From Sipunculus nudus (Eukaryota; Annelida; Sipuncula; Golfingiida; Sipunculidae): DNA of 64,000 nt. A program made the position numbers and the translations under genes. Below are positions 25,136 through 35,799 of this stretch, in pieces. The notes below the pieces were generated by a model, which was given only the letters and a program-made list of their open reading frames with translations, had not been told where the DNA came from and searched no databases. The DNA lies in NCBI GenBank assembly GCA_026874595.1, contig CM049309.1, positions 14,128,576 to 14,192,575 of the forward strand, read 5' to 3'. Within the stretch, counting starts at the first letter, position 1. Each line of letters opens with the position of its first letter.

Positions 25136-26415
25136 AGGTAAGACATCTGAAGGCCTTAAGGTTAAACCCTGGTAGCTTTTCTTACTAAAGCTTCTTCATT
25201 GGTATTACCTTTCAATACTTGATACACATTTTTACACTAATTATATACTGATTAGTGTTTATACATATTTTGGTACATGTATCTCTGCAAGTGATCAACA
25301 TACTGCAAAGGTTATAATGCTATTTTCTCATAGATCAAAGGGTTTGTTAGATTAGAAGTAATTATCACTGATACCCCCAATGCTTACCAGCACCACCTTG
25401 CCGTTATTCTCGAAACAAGTTGATTCAGTTTTCATTTCATTTCTGTTACCATTAAACAAGTAAGCCCTTAGGACATTCTGCAGTTCTTGAAAGAATAAGT
25501 TTTTCATCAGTTTTTTTATCATTTGAGGTTTGTGAAGGAAATTTCTATTCTGAAATATTCCAGAAGGTACATATGGGTTCATGTGCTTCTTAAAAACTAA
25601 AATATCAGGACCTTTAACAGATATTTTGTAATACTTACTTTACCACTTTGAGGCTATGTACATGCACGCTCATGTCATTGTCATTTTGCATGTTCTTTTC
25701 ATTAATATGATTTAACTAATGAATGTATTTATAATTCTACAATAAAACAATGACTTATTGCTAGACCACCAAGCAAACTTCATGAATTTTGAACTTTTCA
25801 CAATTTTTTTTTTTTAATTTTATGGCCTTTTACCAATAAGTAGTTTAATTCCCAGTTGCTATTTCGGGACTTTACACATACTTGAATATAAACAAAGCTA
25901 TATATTTCTAGTTTCATTGCTGTTAATAAAGTTGTTGCCCTGCTTTGCACTGTAATTCTATAATTAACTTTCCAGCTGGAATATATGACCACAATATCTA
26001 TAAGCGGACAAGGGGCTGCTAAAACAAAATAACAAATGAGACCTTACAGAAACCTGCAGTGTCAATAATGAAAAACAACACTGTAGAGTTGTCAGTTGAG
26101 AAGAATATCAAGTATAATTTATATGCAACCTATCCAAATAATTGTTTCTGGTCAAGAAATAAGTTCAGTCAAAAATATTTTTGTATGTGATCCTGGTTTA
26201 TGTTTTGTAGAAGTCTACCTGACAGCTAACTATGTGTTTACGGTATATAAGTTTTCAAGCCCAGACAGATCCCTAATGTAAACTTGAGTAATGTTTTGGT
26301 AAGGCGCTTTTCATGGCCTTGTCTCATATCTAAAGTGCTGGCAGGTTTTGCACACGCTTGTCATAGATTTTTGTGTTAAGTTAATAAGCTAAGGTGTCTA
26401 GACATCAACTGATTT
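25136..26415. other. No feature recognised
   Basis: AT-rich unique DNA. The minus-strand frames at 25352-25582 and 25798-25992 are unremarkable. Confidence 0.35.
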
Positions 26416-26847
26416 ATGAACGCAACAGCAATCCAAGCAAGCAAAACATTGTATGCTCCTCACCCTGTTGATAATCTTTCACTCATGCCTGGCTACTTGC
26501 TAATCACAATCGGTGGACATGGGCCTATTTATGACGTGCTGATTCTGGGTATTAGCTGGCTTTGCTCAAGTTCTGATAGGAAGCTCACACAAGACATGAG
26601 ATTTAAAGCCTGTCTTGCCAGGGGTGCAGACACATGCATTTCCATCAAATTCTTGTGTGGTCAAGCGGCAGAAAGCCAAACCAAGCATGGCAAAGCTCTG
26701 CCTGCTGCTATTGGATGCGCTGTGATAAACATTTGCTCATCAATTGTTTGTACGATGTCTGAGTTTCCCAGGGAAAAATTATGGTGGATTAACAATACTG
26801 GTACATCACTGGCAGACATAATTAAATTGATGCTTAAGATAAGATAA
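26416..26847 (+). other. Unrecognised 143-codon open frame, doubtful as a gene
   Basis: It is the longest open frame in the window, starting at an ATG two codons after an in-frame TGA. The base composition is less AT-biased than the flanks. I see no domain, signal peptide or family motif; there are hydrophobic stretches around residues 25-50 and 95-112. The last third (from about 26745) lies inside a degenerate tandem duplication whose second copy (26883-27000) is not open, which argues against coding. The more balanced first two thirds could instead be conserved non-coding sequence. Confidence 0.12.
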
Positions 26848-27000
26848 AAAATAGAATAAACATTTTATACATCAACTGCATGTTTGTACAATATCCTGTT
26901 TTTTGAAGGATAAATGATTGTGGATTAATAATACTAGTACAATCACTGGCAAACATAAATCAATGATAAAGATAGGTGAAAAATAAAGTTAACATTTTGC
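26745..27000. repeat. Degenerate tandem duplication of about 135 bp
   Basis: 'gtttgtacgatgtc' through 'tggtggattaacaatactgg', 'tacatcactggcagacataa' and 'gataaaaaatagaataaaca' recurs from about 26881 with changes ('gtggattaataatactagta', 'caatcactggcaaacataaa', 'ggtgaaaaataaagttaaca'). Confidence 0.75.
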
Positions 27001-28573
27001 TTGTCTGTTATTTGAACATTGTCCAAGATCTGTGTCACAGTCAATATGGAAGAAAAAGTAATGAAAGGTTTGTTGTTATTGGTCTGGGTCAAGTGATTGT
27101 TGAGAAATCATACTGGTTCATCATAGGCCATATTTATACTACTACTTCAGTATTGGATAAACAATTAGAAAGATTAACAGGATGATTGAACATGATTATT
27201 TTGGTACATGTTGTCTAGCAGATTTGTTAAATGTATATTTTACCTGATTAAATTACCATAAAAACCCTAGTAAATCATTTAAAAGTAAAAATTTCCCTTT
27301 AGATTAGTCAAAAACCAACAAATTCAGTTAAAATAAAGAAACCAAACCTCTTTTCTTAAGACCCATTAAAACTCAAAATCAAGCATATTGGTTTAACACA
27401 GGCTGCTAGACCAAAATTACTTTATTTTAGAAATGTTTATATTTAAAATGTTTTTAAGTATCATCAGGGAAAATATTTTTTTTTTTTTTTTTAAATTACT
27501 CATATACCTGCAAAAAGAGCAAGAACAAGAAGGACATGGAGAAAAATATCAGGGACAGAAAATGATGGCTGAACTTAAGAATTTGTGTGCTGTTTTTAGT
27601 CCACTGGGTTAGGAAACACCTCATATATCACAGAGAATAGTTAAACGACAAGGAGCCCGTAATAGGCCCAGAGGTATCACTGTCTTTCCAGGTACCAAAC
27701 TGTGAGGACCAGGGTTGGCGTTACCTCTTGCCCTGTTTTATTAACCTTCCCTTTCCTGTGTCTGCTGTTTCCCCCTCAGCTTCGTTATTGCATGCTTTAT
27801 GCTGGGCTAAACCACATCACACTCCCACCATAATGACCCATAAAAACTGAGAAATACTCTATCACCTGATTGGTTGATATAATTCTGAATCAGTAAAGGC
27901 TGACCCATGGACTGCCTGTTCTCGTTAATGAAGGAATGCAGAGATAACTCAAGGAACAACTACGGATGTCTGCGTGGATTACTTACTCATGCGTGAAACA
28001 CAAGAAATGGAAGCTGTCATATAATACACCCCTCCAATGAATAAATGTCACCCCTTCCATCCCCTTTCTGCTACTTAAGGAAATATTTAAGATTATGTAT
28101 GAAAAAGCAAATGACCTGTTTTGACCAAAACCTTTGAAAGGCATCATCTCGAAGAACATCACATCTTTCTAGTATTGCAATCATTATTTTATGAACACCT
28201 CGGTTTTTAAATCAAGTGATGTAAGGCAATCAATGATTCTTATAAAAAGTAGGTCATTATATCACCTTAAAGCAGTTGATTACCAAAGACAGCTATTGCA
28301 TGATTATATCACTATAATGAGTTGAGTGTTTCTGCCTTATGTTACAGGCCATGCAGATTCTTTCATTCTTTTGAATTCTTCAACAATGTACCCCCAATCC
28401 CAAATAACTTACTAGCATATGTATGACACCAAGTAACCATGGACCATGACAGCTAGAACAAATGACTAAGTAAATTGGTGGTGAGCTGGAGAATTAGTTT
28501 CTGGTAATTAAGAGGAGACAAAATATGAACAGGATGGCATTAAAACATTAAAATATTCTCAATTATATTGGAA
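27001..28573. other. No gene; possible conserved island at 27600-28060
   Basis: 27001-27590 is AT-rich filler with a T run at 27477-27492. 27600-28060 is markedly more balanced and unrepeated, with CCACCATAATGACCCATAAA and CACCTGATTGGTTGAT, which resemble homeodomain/Pbx-type sites. Any regulatory role is inferred from composition only. Confidence 0.25.
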
Positions 28574-28779
28574 TACAGTGAAATCTTACCTGACAACCAC
28601 CCGCTATCAGGACCACCCCCACTAAGAAAACCACTTTCTTTGGTCATAGGCTAATGTAAATCATCATAAAAACTTCCCACTGACATGACCACCCCACTGA
28701 CATGACCGCCCCACTGACATGACCACCCCACTGACATGACCACCCCACTGACATGACCACCCCACTGACATGACCACTT
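28574..28779 (+). repeat. One end of an inverted-repeat element expanded into a 17-bp minisatellite
   Basis: TACAGTGAAATCTTACCTGA and ACAACCACC at 28574-28601 match, in inverse, the right end of the element at 55007-55190. From 28678 a 17-base unit (CACTGACATGACCACCC) repeats six times with one or two changes, apparently grown from the element's own GACCACCCC phrase. It abuts the Helitron-like element that follows. Confidence 0.75.
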
Positions 28780-28832
28780 ATGCTCGCCCTGCAGGTGGCT
28801 GTGTTCGTGAGATTCAAAGTATATTGATAATT

Positions 28833-28862
28833 GTATCCGCCAAAACAGAGTTTTGCGGATAC
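28833..28862. other. Strong hairpin near the 5' end of the Helitron-like element
   Basis: GTATCCGC(C)AAAAC at 28833-28846 pairs with GTTTTGCGGATAC at 28850-28862: a 13-bp stem with one bulged C and a loop of three bases. Its outer nine bases are the same word that is inverted at 30536-30544, so the hairpin doubles as the subterminal repeat. Confidence 0.85.
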
Positions 28863-30535
28863 TATGTTTTCAGCTGCACGCCGCCGCGGCCGCGTAGGTT
28901 TCCGGAGAACTCCTCCGTAACCGCTGGGCGGAATTTTACGAAACCCGGGATTATGTTCGGGTCACATGTGAACTGCTGCGCCCCGATTTTGTTTTGACCT
29001 CTGACCTTTCTTCTGCGCTCTGCGTCCGTTTGTGCGTCTGTTTCCACACATAAACCCACATATCTCAGGAACCGTTTGACGGATCAGGAAAATTTTTTTG
29101 CACAAATGTAGCCCTTGGAGAGCTTTATAACATACAAAAAAATGGTGGCGCCACCTGCAACCATGTTTGCACAGTGTCCATCTGTTCGTCTGCCTTGGGT
29201 TAAAATCACTCATATCTCTGCAGTGACTTGACTAATTCACCTGAAATTTGGCATGCGTATACATCCTGGATAGCTTTTCTGATTTTATGACAGGTGGCGC
29301 CACCTACATTCACGTTTACGCTGCAGACATCCAAGCTCATATCTTGGGAACCGTTTGACCGATCAGGAAAATTTTTTTGCACAAATGTAGCCCTTGGAGA
29401 GCTTTATAACGTACACAAAAAATGGTGGCGCCACCTGCAACCATGTTTGCACAGTGTCCATCTGTTCGTCTGCCTTGGGTTAAAATCACTCATATCTCTG
29501 CAGTGACTTGACTAATTCACCTGAAATTTGGCATGCGTATACATCCTGGATAGCTTTTCTGATTTTGTGACAGATGGCACCACCTATATTCACGTTTACG
29601 CAGCAGATATCCAAGCTCATATCTCGGGAACCGTTTGACCGATCAGGAAATTTTTTTTGCACAAATGTAGCCCTTGGAGAGCTTTATAACATACACAAAA
29701 AATGGTGGCGCCACCTGCAACCATGTTTGCACAGTGTCCATCTGTTTGTCTGCCTTGGGTTAAAATCACTCATATCTCTGCAGGACTTGACTAATTCACC
29801 TGAAATTCGGCATGCGTATACATCCTGGATAGCTTTTCTGATTTTATGACAGGTGGCGCCACCTTCATTCACGTTTACGCTGCAGACATCCAAGCTCATA
29901 TCTCCGGAACCGTTTGACCGATCAGGAAAATTTTTTTGCACAAATGTAGCCCTTGGAGAGCTTTATAACATACGCAAAACTGGTGGCGCCACCTACAGCC
30001 ATTTTTGCACAGCTCCTGTCTGTTTGTCTGCCATGGGATAAAATCACTCATATCTCGGCAGTGGTTTGACATATCTGGCTAAAATTTTGCAGGTTTATAC
30101 ATCCCCGACAGCTCTCTTGATTTTATGACAGGTGGAGCCACCTGCATTCTAGTTTATGCAGCAGACATCCAAGCTCATATCTTGGGAACCGTTTGACCGA
30201 TTGGGCCAAAAATTTTTGCATGTGTATAGTTCTCACATAGCTCTTTATCATACCCAAAACTGGTGCCGTCACCTGCAACCATTTTTGCTCAGCGTCCATC
30301 TTATTGTCTGCCACGGGCTAAAATCACTCATATACATGTAGTGGTTTGACTTATCTGCCTTAAATTTTGCATATGTATACAACTGGGACGGCTTTCTGGA
30401 TTTTGTGGGGGGGGGGGGGGGGCAACCTTCATACACAATTTGGCTGCAGACATCCATGCTAATATGCAACACTTCAACTCTATTTCCCCTTGCCACTTAA
30501 TCCATGCCTCACTTCACCCTTTCCACTCTGATTTA

Positions 30536-30576
30536 GGCGGATACACGTAGTCGCTTGTCGACTACCCGTATTCTAG
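30536..30576 (+). other. Helitron-type 3' terminus: hairpin followed by CTAG
   Basis: GGCGGATAC (30536-30544) is followed by a perfect 7-bp stem, GTAGTCG (30547-30553) with CGACTAC (30559-30565), loop CTTGT. Seven bases later comes CTAG (30573-30576), with T as the next base. Helitrons characteristically end in a short hairpin a few bases before CTRR and insert before T. The other complete copy (36593 onwards, reverse strand) shares everything up to CTAG and differs after it, which fixes the boundary. Confidence 0.75.
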
Positions 30577-31029
30577 TTAATCTAATCAATTTACTCAAAC
30601 TGATGACTGTTTATGAAATAAGAACCAACTACCACCATTAAGACATCTACAGCTTACGAATAGACAGGACAGCAGTGATACTGTTCCACCGATACATGCA
30701 TGGCCATAAAAAAGACACACTTGTATAAATACACTGACTATATCTTACCATCCAATGGAATATTTGTATTTTTTATTAATGATAAATTTTCTGGTGCTGA
30801 TGGACCTGGACAAAAAAGCAATATAAACATTTATCATCTTTGCACCATTCACATTATAGGTATTTCTGGATGCATTACATAAATATAATTAGTTCTTGGT
30901 TAAAGAAATAGATGTAAACTTCATGTTAACTCTATTAAATTACATGGATTATACAGCTAGTTATAATAACTAATGCTGAGCACACTCCATGGCTCTGATG
31001 GTAGGAGAACACCACAGACTTTGGAAGGG
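30577..31029. other. No feature recognised
   Basis: AT-rich unique DNA between two repeat blocks. Confidence 0.35.
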
Positions 31030-31135
31030 GAATTACAACCCTCTCTCTAGCTCTCATAGCTAAGCCGGGGATTGAACCTGTGTAGCCAGAGGAGAGCGTG
31101 GAGCATTTTACCACCTGACTGTCCAGGCCAAGATA
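31030..31135 (-). mobile_element. tRNA-derived SINE head
   Basis: On the minus strand it has an A box TGGTAAAATGC (31103-31113 reversed) and a B box GGTTCAATCCCC (31067-31078 reversed) at tRNA-like spacing. It shares the post-B-box flank with the SINE at 8166-8420, but without the minisatellite expansion. Some body sequence may extend left to about 30985. Confidence 0.65.
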
Positions 31136-31202
31136 CTTTTCCTGTAATGAAGGTATACCTTACAGCTAAATACAACTGAATCATATATCAAGAACCTTTT
31201 TT

Positions 31203-31602
31203 TTTAATATTTTTTGTTGGAGGTAACTGCCTCCATATTTTTAATGCTAGCTTAACTAAGTGTGATAGGACAGTGTCACTAAAGTGACAGGACAGTGTCA
31301 CATGCTTACCCCCATTTTTATATCTTTGTTTTAACTAGGCCCAGTGACTACTGCACATGTGGACCCTGGGTGTGTAATCATATGCAATGCTGGGTCATAC
31401 CAACAAGGAACCCTTGAAAGGCTCACTTTTTTTGTGAGTGAAACACAACCGTTGGTCATAGTCTTCCCATTAAGCTTGCAGAGTGCTTACCCGGTGTGGG
31501 AGCCGACCATGAAAAATTTCACCATTTCAGCTGATATTCTTACTCATGATCTCCCGGCTTTGGGTCCTGTTCTCAACCCCCGAGCCACAAAAGCCAGTCA
31601 TT
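31203..31602 (-). mobile_element. Palindrome-tailed SINE, copy 2
   Basis: The tail palindrome GGAGGTAACTGCCTCC is at 31219-31234, followed by 'aatgctagcttaactaagtg' as in the other copies. Phrases 'tgctgggtcata', 'gtgagtgaaacacaac', 'aagcttgcagag' and the worn tRNA-like end 'ctcatgatctcccggctttgggtcc' match copies 1 and 3. Between 31262 and 31340 sit 'ggacagtgtcac' twice and 'cttacccccattttta', possibly a decayed version of the SINE that interrupts copy 1 at the same place. Confidence 0.75.
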
Positions 31603-33900
31603 TCAAGAAGTTTGCTATAACCACTTTTTTTTTTATTTTAATTCCTGGGACCTAGAATATTGTATAAACATGCTATTATGAGCTTGATTTGTTTCTTAAT
31701 AATCCAATTTAACTTAATATATTCTGTGAAATTAAATGCCCTCTGAATATGACCGCAACAATTTGATGCAAAATATCATGTCCCACAGGAAACCTGTTGT
31801 GCCCGCAGAATTTATGAAAACAAATGACAATCATTGGCAAGATTGTGTTCTAAATATATTAATAAAGAAGAGCCAATCCACAGGAATAGTTGTTAAAGAA
31901 AAACAAATGACTAATCCCATGGGAGATAATGGGTGGACAGCTATGTCTAAACCAAACACAGCATGTAATTAAATCCAGTAGACTGGTACATGTCTTTTGA
32001 GAATTGTTATTATCTAATCACATTGGCATTACGAGAGATTTGAATTAGCACCTAAAGTGAATGATGAAGTAACAAGGGTCAGCCATTAGGATGCTGTGCT
32101 TTTTCGCTGTATGCCACCAATCCGTATTGATTAATATATGTTTACCGACTGAGGGTCACCCAAGCCCTCGGGCAATCAGCTTTTAGCCTTGGTAATACCT
32201 TTCAGGTTTTATTAGAAGTGACAAGCAATTCTTCCGTTACCCAATGGGTGTCTTGTCTTATGCCTATAAACAGTGTTTCTTATGACATGATTGGTAAATA
32301 AATGAGACATTTTTGGTTGTTAAATATGTTTTTGGTGGTAAAAAGTTTGTTGAAAATATAGTAATGACACTAACTGATGGTGACAGCCTTCTGGCATTCT
32401 GAGTGAGGTTTTCAGACTGAAATTATGTTCCCCTGTAAAATATATGTTAGAGAAAAATATAGAACATAAGGGTTATGCATGAGTGAGTCAGAAGCTAGAA
32501 AAATTTTGAGCATGAACAATAATATTCATTCATGCTGGTACCTTACATTTAGTAATGTAATTAATTCATATTTCCTGGAGTTGGTACAGCCCTTCGGTTC
32601 CATCAAATGGGCAATGTGGACCAGGATGCCTTGAGTAATCCCTAGAGCCATTTCGGCCCTCTGACATTTTAATATGAGAGTCAGTGTACTCAGTGTCAAT
32701 GTACCTTTATATCCTTCAAAGCTCTATGAAGATGCAAATACATTCTTCATTTCCTTTTTCATGATATTTCTTTTAAATAGATTTTTTTTCCACTACAAAT
32801 TAGCTATTATCAAAGGAAATAACGTGGCGATTTATAAGGATTTAAATAAGCATGAATAGATATATTTACTTTGTGACTCCTGAACAATGCTGACCTGTCT
32901 AGAAAGAGGTGCAAAAATTATGGCTTCATTTCAAGTGGCCATATCTGTATATCCATGTTATGTAGGAGTCACGTATGTTTGCCGTAACAAACATGTGATG
33001 TACAAATACCTCTGTGACATCATCAATATGAATCATCAAGTGGATGTAATTTTAGTCCGTCATCTTTGGTCCTCACTGATATGTAGCAAGACTGTACATC
33101 TGTTTAGTAATTTATCTTTCTGAATTAATCATATGGATCCAGAATCCATACACAAGGGAGTATTATTTTTCAGGTAGATTAAATCGCCACATTTGCCTCT
33201 GGGGAAAATAAAGGTAAGCTTTAGTGCAATGTATATAATGATCACGAAAATTAGATGGACAGGGGTGGTGGAATAATGTATAATAATTCAGGTTTATTAT
33301 TACAAAAGTTAATATTTATTAAAAGATACACATGAGTTGCCTTTATTAACCTTAAATTCACATGTCCTGACAGCAGATAAATACACACTCACAGATTCAG
33401 AAACATATATAGAAGACCTGCATTTGATTAAACTCAAGGGTATAAATTCAGACTGCTGGCAAATGTGTACATAGACACATACACAAATTTGAAAACCTAG
33501 TAGTTGCCTGCTGAAGGGGTAGATCTTCACGGAATGATTAATATTTTCCAATGCTGTCAAAACATGAGCAAAAACTTGTCTTTTATGTAAACATAACTCA
33601 CAGTTACAACAAGAGCAATGACAGCCGAACATTAGTGAATTAATATTTATAAAAATATTTACATCCTTGCATAAAGAGGTTCAAAACAGTGGCCAGACTA
33701 ATGAATCATCAATTTTTTTATAATGAGGAATATAAATCAGATGTGGCCCATGTTTTCCCCCATTAGATTACAAAAATGATGCTTGTTTGGCCTCGTGTAA
33801 ATGATCACCGCATTAGATATTACAGGTAGAAAAACACCTGACGAAGGCTGTGTGCAAGGAAAATGCTTCATAACATTTTGTTCAGTACCTCCATATCTAA
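31603..33900. other. No gene; possible conserved patches at 31980-32210 and 32540-32670
   Basis: No coding signal is convincing. 31980-32210 is more balanced and contains CGTATTGATTAATATATG and TGTTTACCGACTGAGGGTC, which resemble homeodomain and forkhead sites. 32540-32670 has 'gtaatgtaattaattc' next to a GC-richer patch. The regulatory reading is an inference. Confidence 0.25.
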
Positions 33901-34107
33901 TACCCCTTTCACACAGCAAATGTGAAACAATTTCAAACCATTTTGGTTTCAAACTGTTTTGTATGTGCATTGAGCATTCAAACACCAAACCAAAGTGTTT
34001 TCAAACCGATTTTGCTTAAACCATTTGAATCCCACTCAGGAGGTGGTTTCAAACTGTTTCCAATGCAGATCATATTAACCACTTCTTTAATGTGCTGTGT
34101 GAATGCT
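33901..34107. mobile_element. MITE with TAA target duplication
   Basis: The terminal repeat TACCCCTTTCACACAGCA (33901-33918) mirrors TGCTGTGTGAATGCT (34093-34107), with a perfect 11-bp core TTCACACAGCA / TGCTGTGTGAA. Both outer flanks are TAA (33898-33900 and 34108-34110), as expected of the three-base TWA duplications of PIF/Harbinger transposases. The inside is non-coding and has repeated AAACCATTT/GTTTCAAAC words in both orientations. Confidence 0.75.
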
Positions 34108-35799
34108 TAATTCACCATGGTGTCTAAAATAATGAACAATAACAATAATAAAATAATTATATAGATCATGAAGATCATGAAATCTGTATGGTAAATTACA
34201 CCTATATTTTCCATCAGTAAATTAATGACAATGACAAGCAATATTTATAAAAATTTAAAAAGTTTACAAACCCTCTAATCAGCCATCTGTCATAGAAACA
34301 CCTTTTTACTGTAGTACGCAATATTAACTTGACTCTGCTAAAGAAATATGGTGGTTATGGAGTGGCCACATTGAGTCAATCACATGAAGCCATGGCGTGG
34401 AGATGTCACTTACTTAGAAAGTACTAATGTCAAGTAAGATTGGACAAGGCTCGACACTGGCTTTGATATTGGAGAACAGGCACTGTACAACAGAGAGATA
34501 AAGAAATTGATATAAAAGCCCACAGGTTAGGGAAGACACGCCAATATGGTGTTACATAATAATAGGGGATCATTCATTGTTCAGTGTGTCATAAACACTT
34601 CAAGCTTGTCAAATCTAACTTGGATTTTTACAAGCTTTTTTACGCTTACTTCTACTACTAAGTGGCAGAAGCAATTTTCATTTACACATCTCTGCGTGAT
34701 TTCTTTAAATGTAAGTATTTTTGTGCGACTGCAACTTTGCAGTCCATTAATGTATTGGAACATCATGAGAATATATAAAATTCTGTTTATTACCTTGGAA
34801 TTCTTTATGGAAAACCTAGCACACTGTGGAAGGGACACACATTTCCAGGGAAGATTGGATCTGTCTGTGTTGGACATTTTATATCTCCTTTCATCCTGCG
34901 GTAGTGTCCATTTCCAGAAATGGTTTTGAGTCTCAAGAGGTTTACGATCTCCAAGCCCGGGATTCATGTGTACTGGATACAAATCATTGTAGATAACACA
35001 TGCCCACTACAAATTTTCTTCTTGCTGTGATGCAATGGGCTGAGGTTTAAAGAGGCAGCCAAAGTGTCTGTAGATGTTACATTATTACAGCCTCCTTGTA
35101 TTGAAGAAGGGGCCTGGGTTATAAATTTATCAATAATTAAATTGCATAATATAACATATTCTATTGCTCAGTATTTTGATTGGGAATGTCCACTTGCTTG
35201 AAAGGAAATGGGGCTTGCTTCATTAATTAACAAATCTCCTTAGAGAAAAACCCTGACTGGCTGTACATTTCATACATACAATACAGTTAAAGTACTGTAG
35301 ATCAAGTTTCATGTCTATTGTATGTAAAGTTACTGTTTTGGTGTACAAGTATTTTTGTGGAGGATTTATAAGTACATGTTTTACCATTTACAAATGCATT
35401 CAAAATATTTCAAATCAATATAATAGGTTTATTTGCCTGGTACTCTATTGACGAGAAAATTCATGCTCCGCCCACCTGCTCAGTAGCCAAGGAGTAGTCC
35501 TCAGAAATGGACCAGTCCAATGAAGTCCAATTAGGTAGTCCAGTATAATGGCTGCCGGTGACACAAAAGTTCCGATCATGTGATTATTTCTTTTTACTTG
35601 TTACTGCATGTGGATATTTTTTAAGGCCTTTGTGCTTCACCACCAGGGATTTTTTGCAACACAAACTACCAGCCAAATATAAAATGTGTAGAATGAGGAG
35701 AATGTGCAGCACAAACTCAACCAGTCAAATACATCTAACCTTAAACAGAAATACCTCAAGATTACTGGAATACTAAAGTAAAATCTGAACAGTAAATAA
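34108..35799. other. No recognised gene; unusually open on both strands at 34546-34982
   Basis: A plus-strand frame of 127 codons (34546-34929) and a minus-strand frame of 133 codons (34581-34982) overlap almost completely. Neither shows a known domain, and their hydrophobic or Ser/Thr-rich content is what AT-rich DNA gives by chance. A short GC-richer patch at 35455-35560 (gctccgcccacctgctcag) looks unlike its flanks but has no firm identity. Confidence 0.25.

Larger units (their letters stand above)
28780..30576 (+). mobile_element. Helitron-like element containing a dimeric 280-bp palindrome array (family A1)
   Basis: The 5' part is unique and CpG-rich (28870-28970, with a GCGGCCGC site). 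The core is an array of about four and a half units of 280 bases (29090-30440). Each unit has two half-units of about 149 and 131 bases, each built on GGTGGCGCCACC: perfect at 29144, 29293, 29424, 29704, 29852 and 29982, altered at 29573, 30131 and 30262. The 3' end has a 7-bp hairpin and then CTAG followed by T. GTATCCGCC near the 5' end is inverted as GGCGGATAC near the 3' end. It encodes no protein; open frames in the array repeat from unit to unit. Tandem-repeat-bearing Helitron relatives ('pearl' elements) are known in bivalves; membership is inferred. Confidence 0.7.

Noticed and set aside
29140-29160. Nucleosome phasing as the cause of the 149-bp step
   Set aside because: The step is near core-particle length, but the partner step is 131 and other families use 337 bp or more, so spacing alone does not support it.
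29294-29941. Several 60-90 codon open frames on both strands with similar peptides
   Set aside because: They repeat with the 280-bp array and recur at 1-440 and 36600-38100. They are products of tandem repetition, not a gene family.
29090-30440. CRISPR-like regular repeats
   Set aside because: The spacing and palindrome suggested it briefly, but the intervening sequence is itself repeated, the unit is 280 bp, and the DNA is clearly animal-type.
28780-30576. Cut-and-paste transposon with terminal inverted repeats
   Set aside because: The inverted word GTATCCGCC/GGCGGATAC is internal, no target duplication is visible, and the hairpin plus CTAG end fits a Helitron-type element better. The second copy is followed by A instead of T, so some doubt remains.
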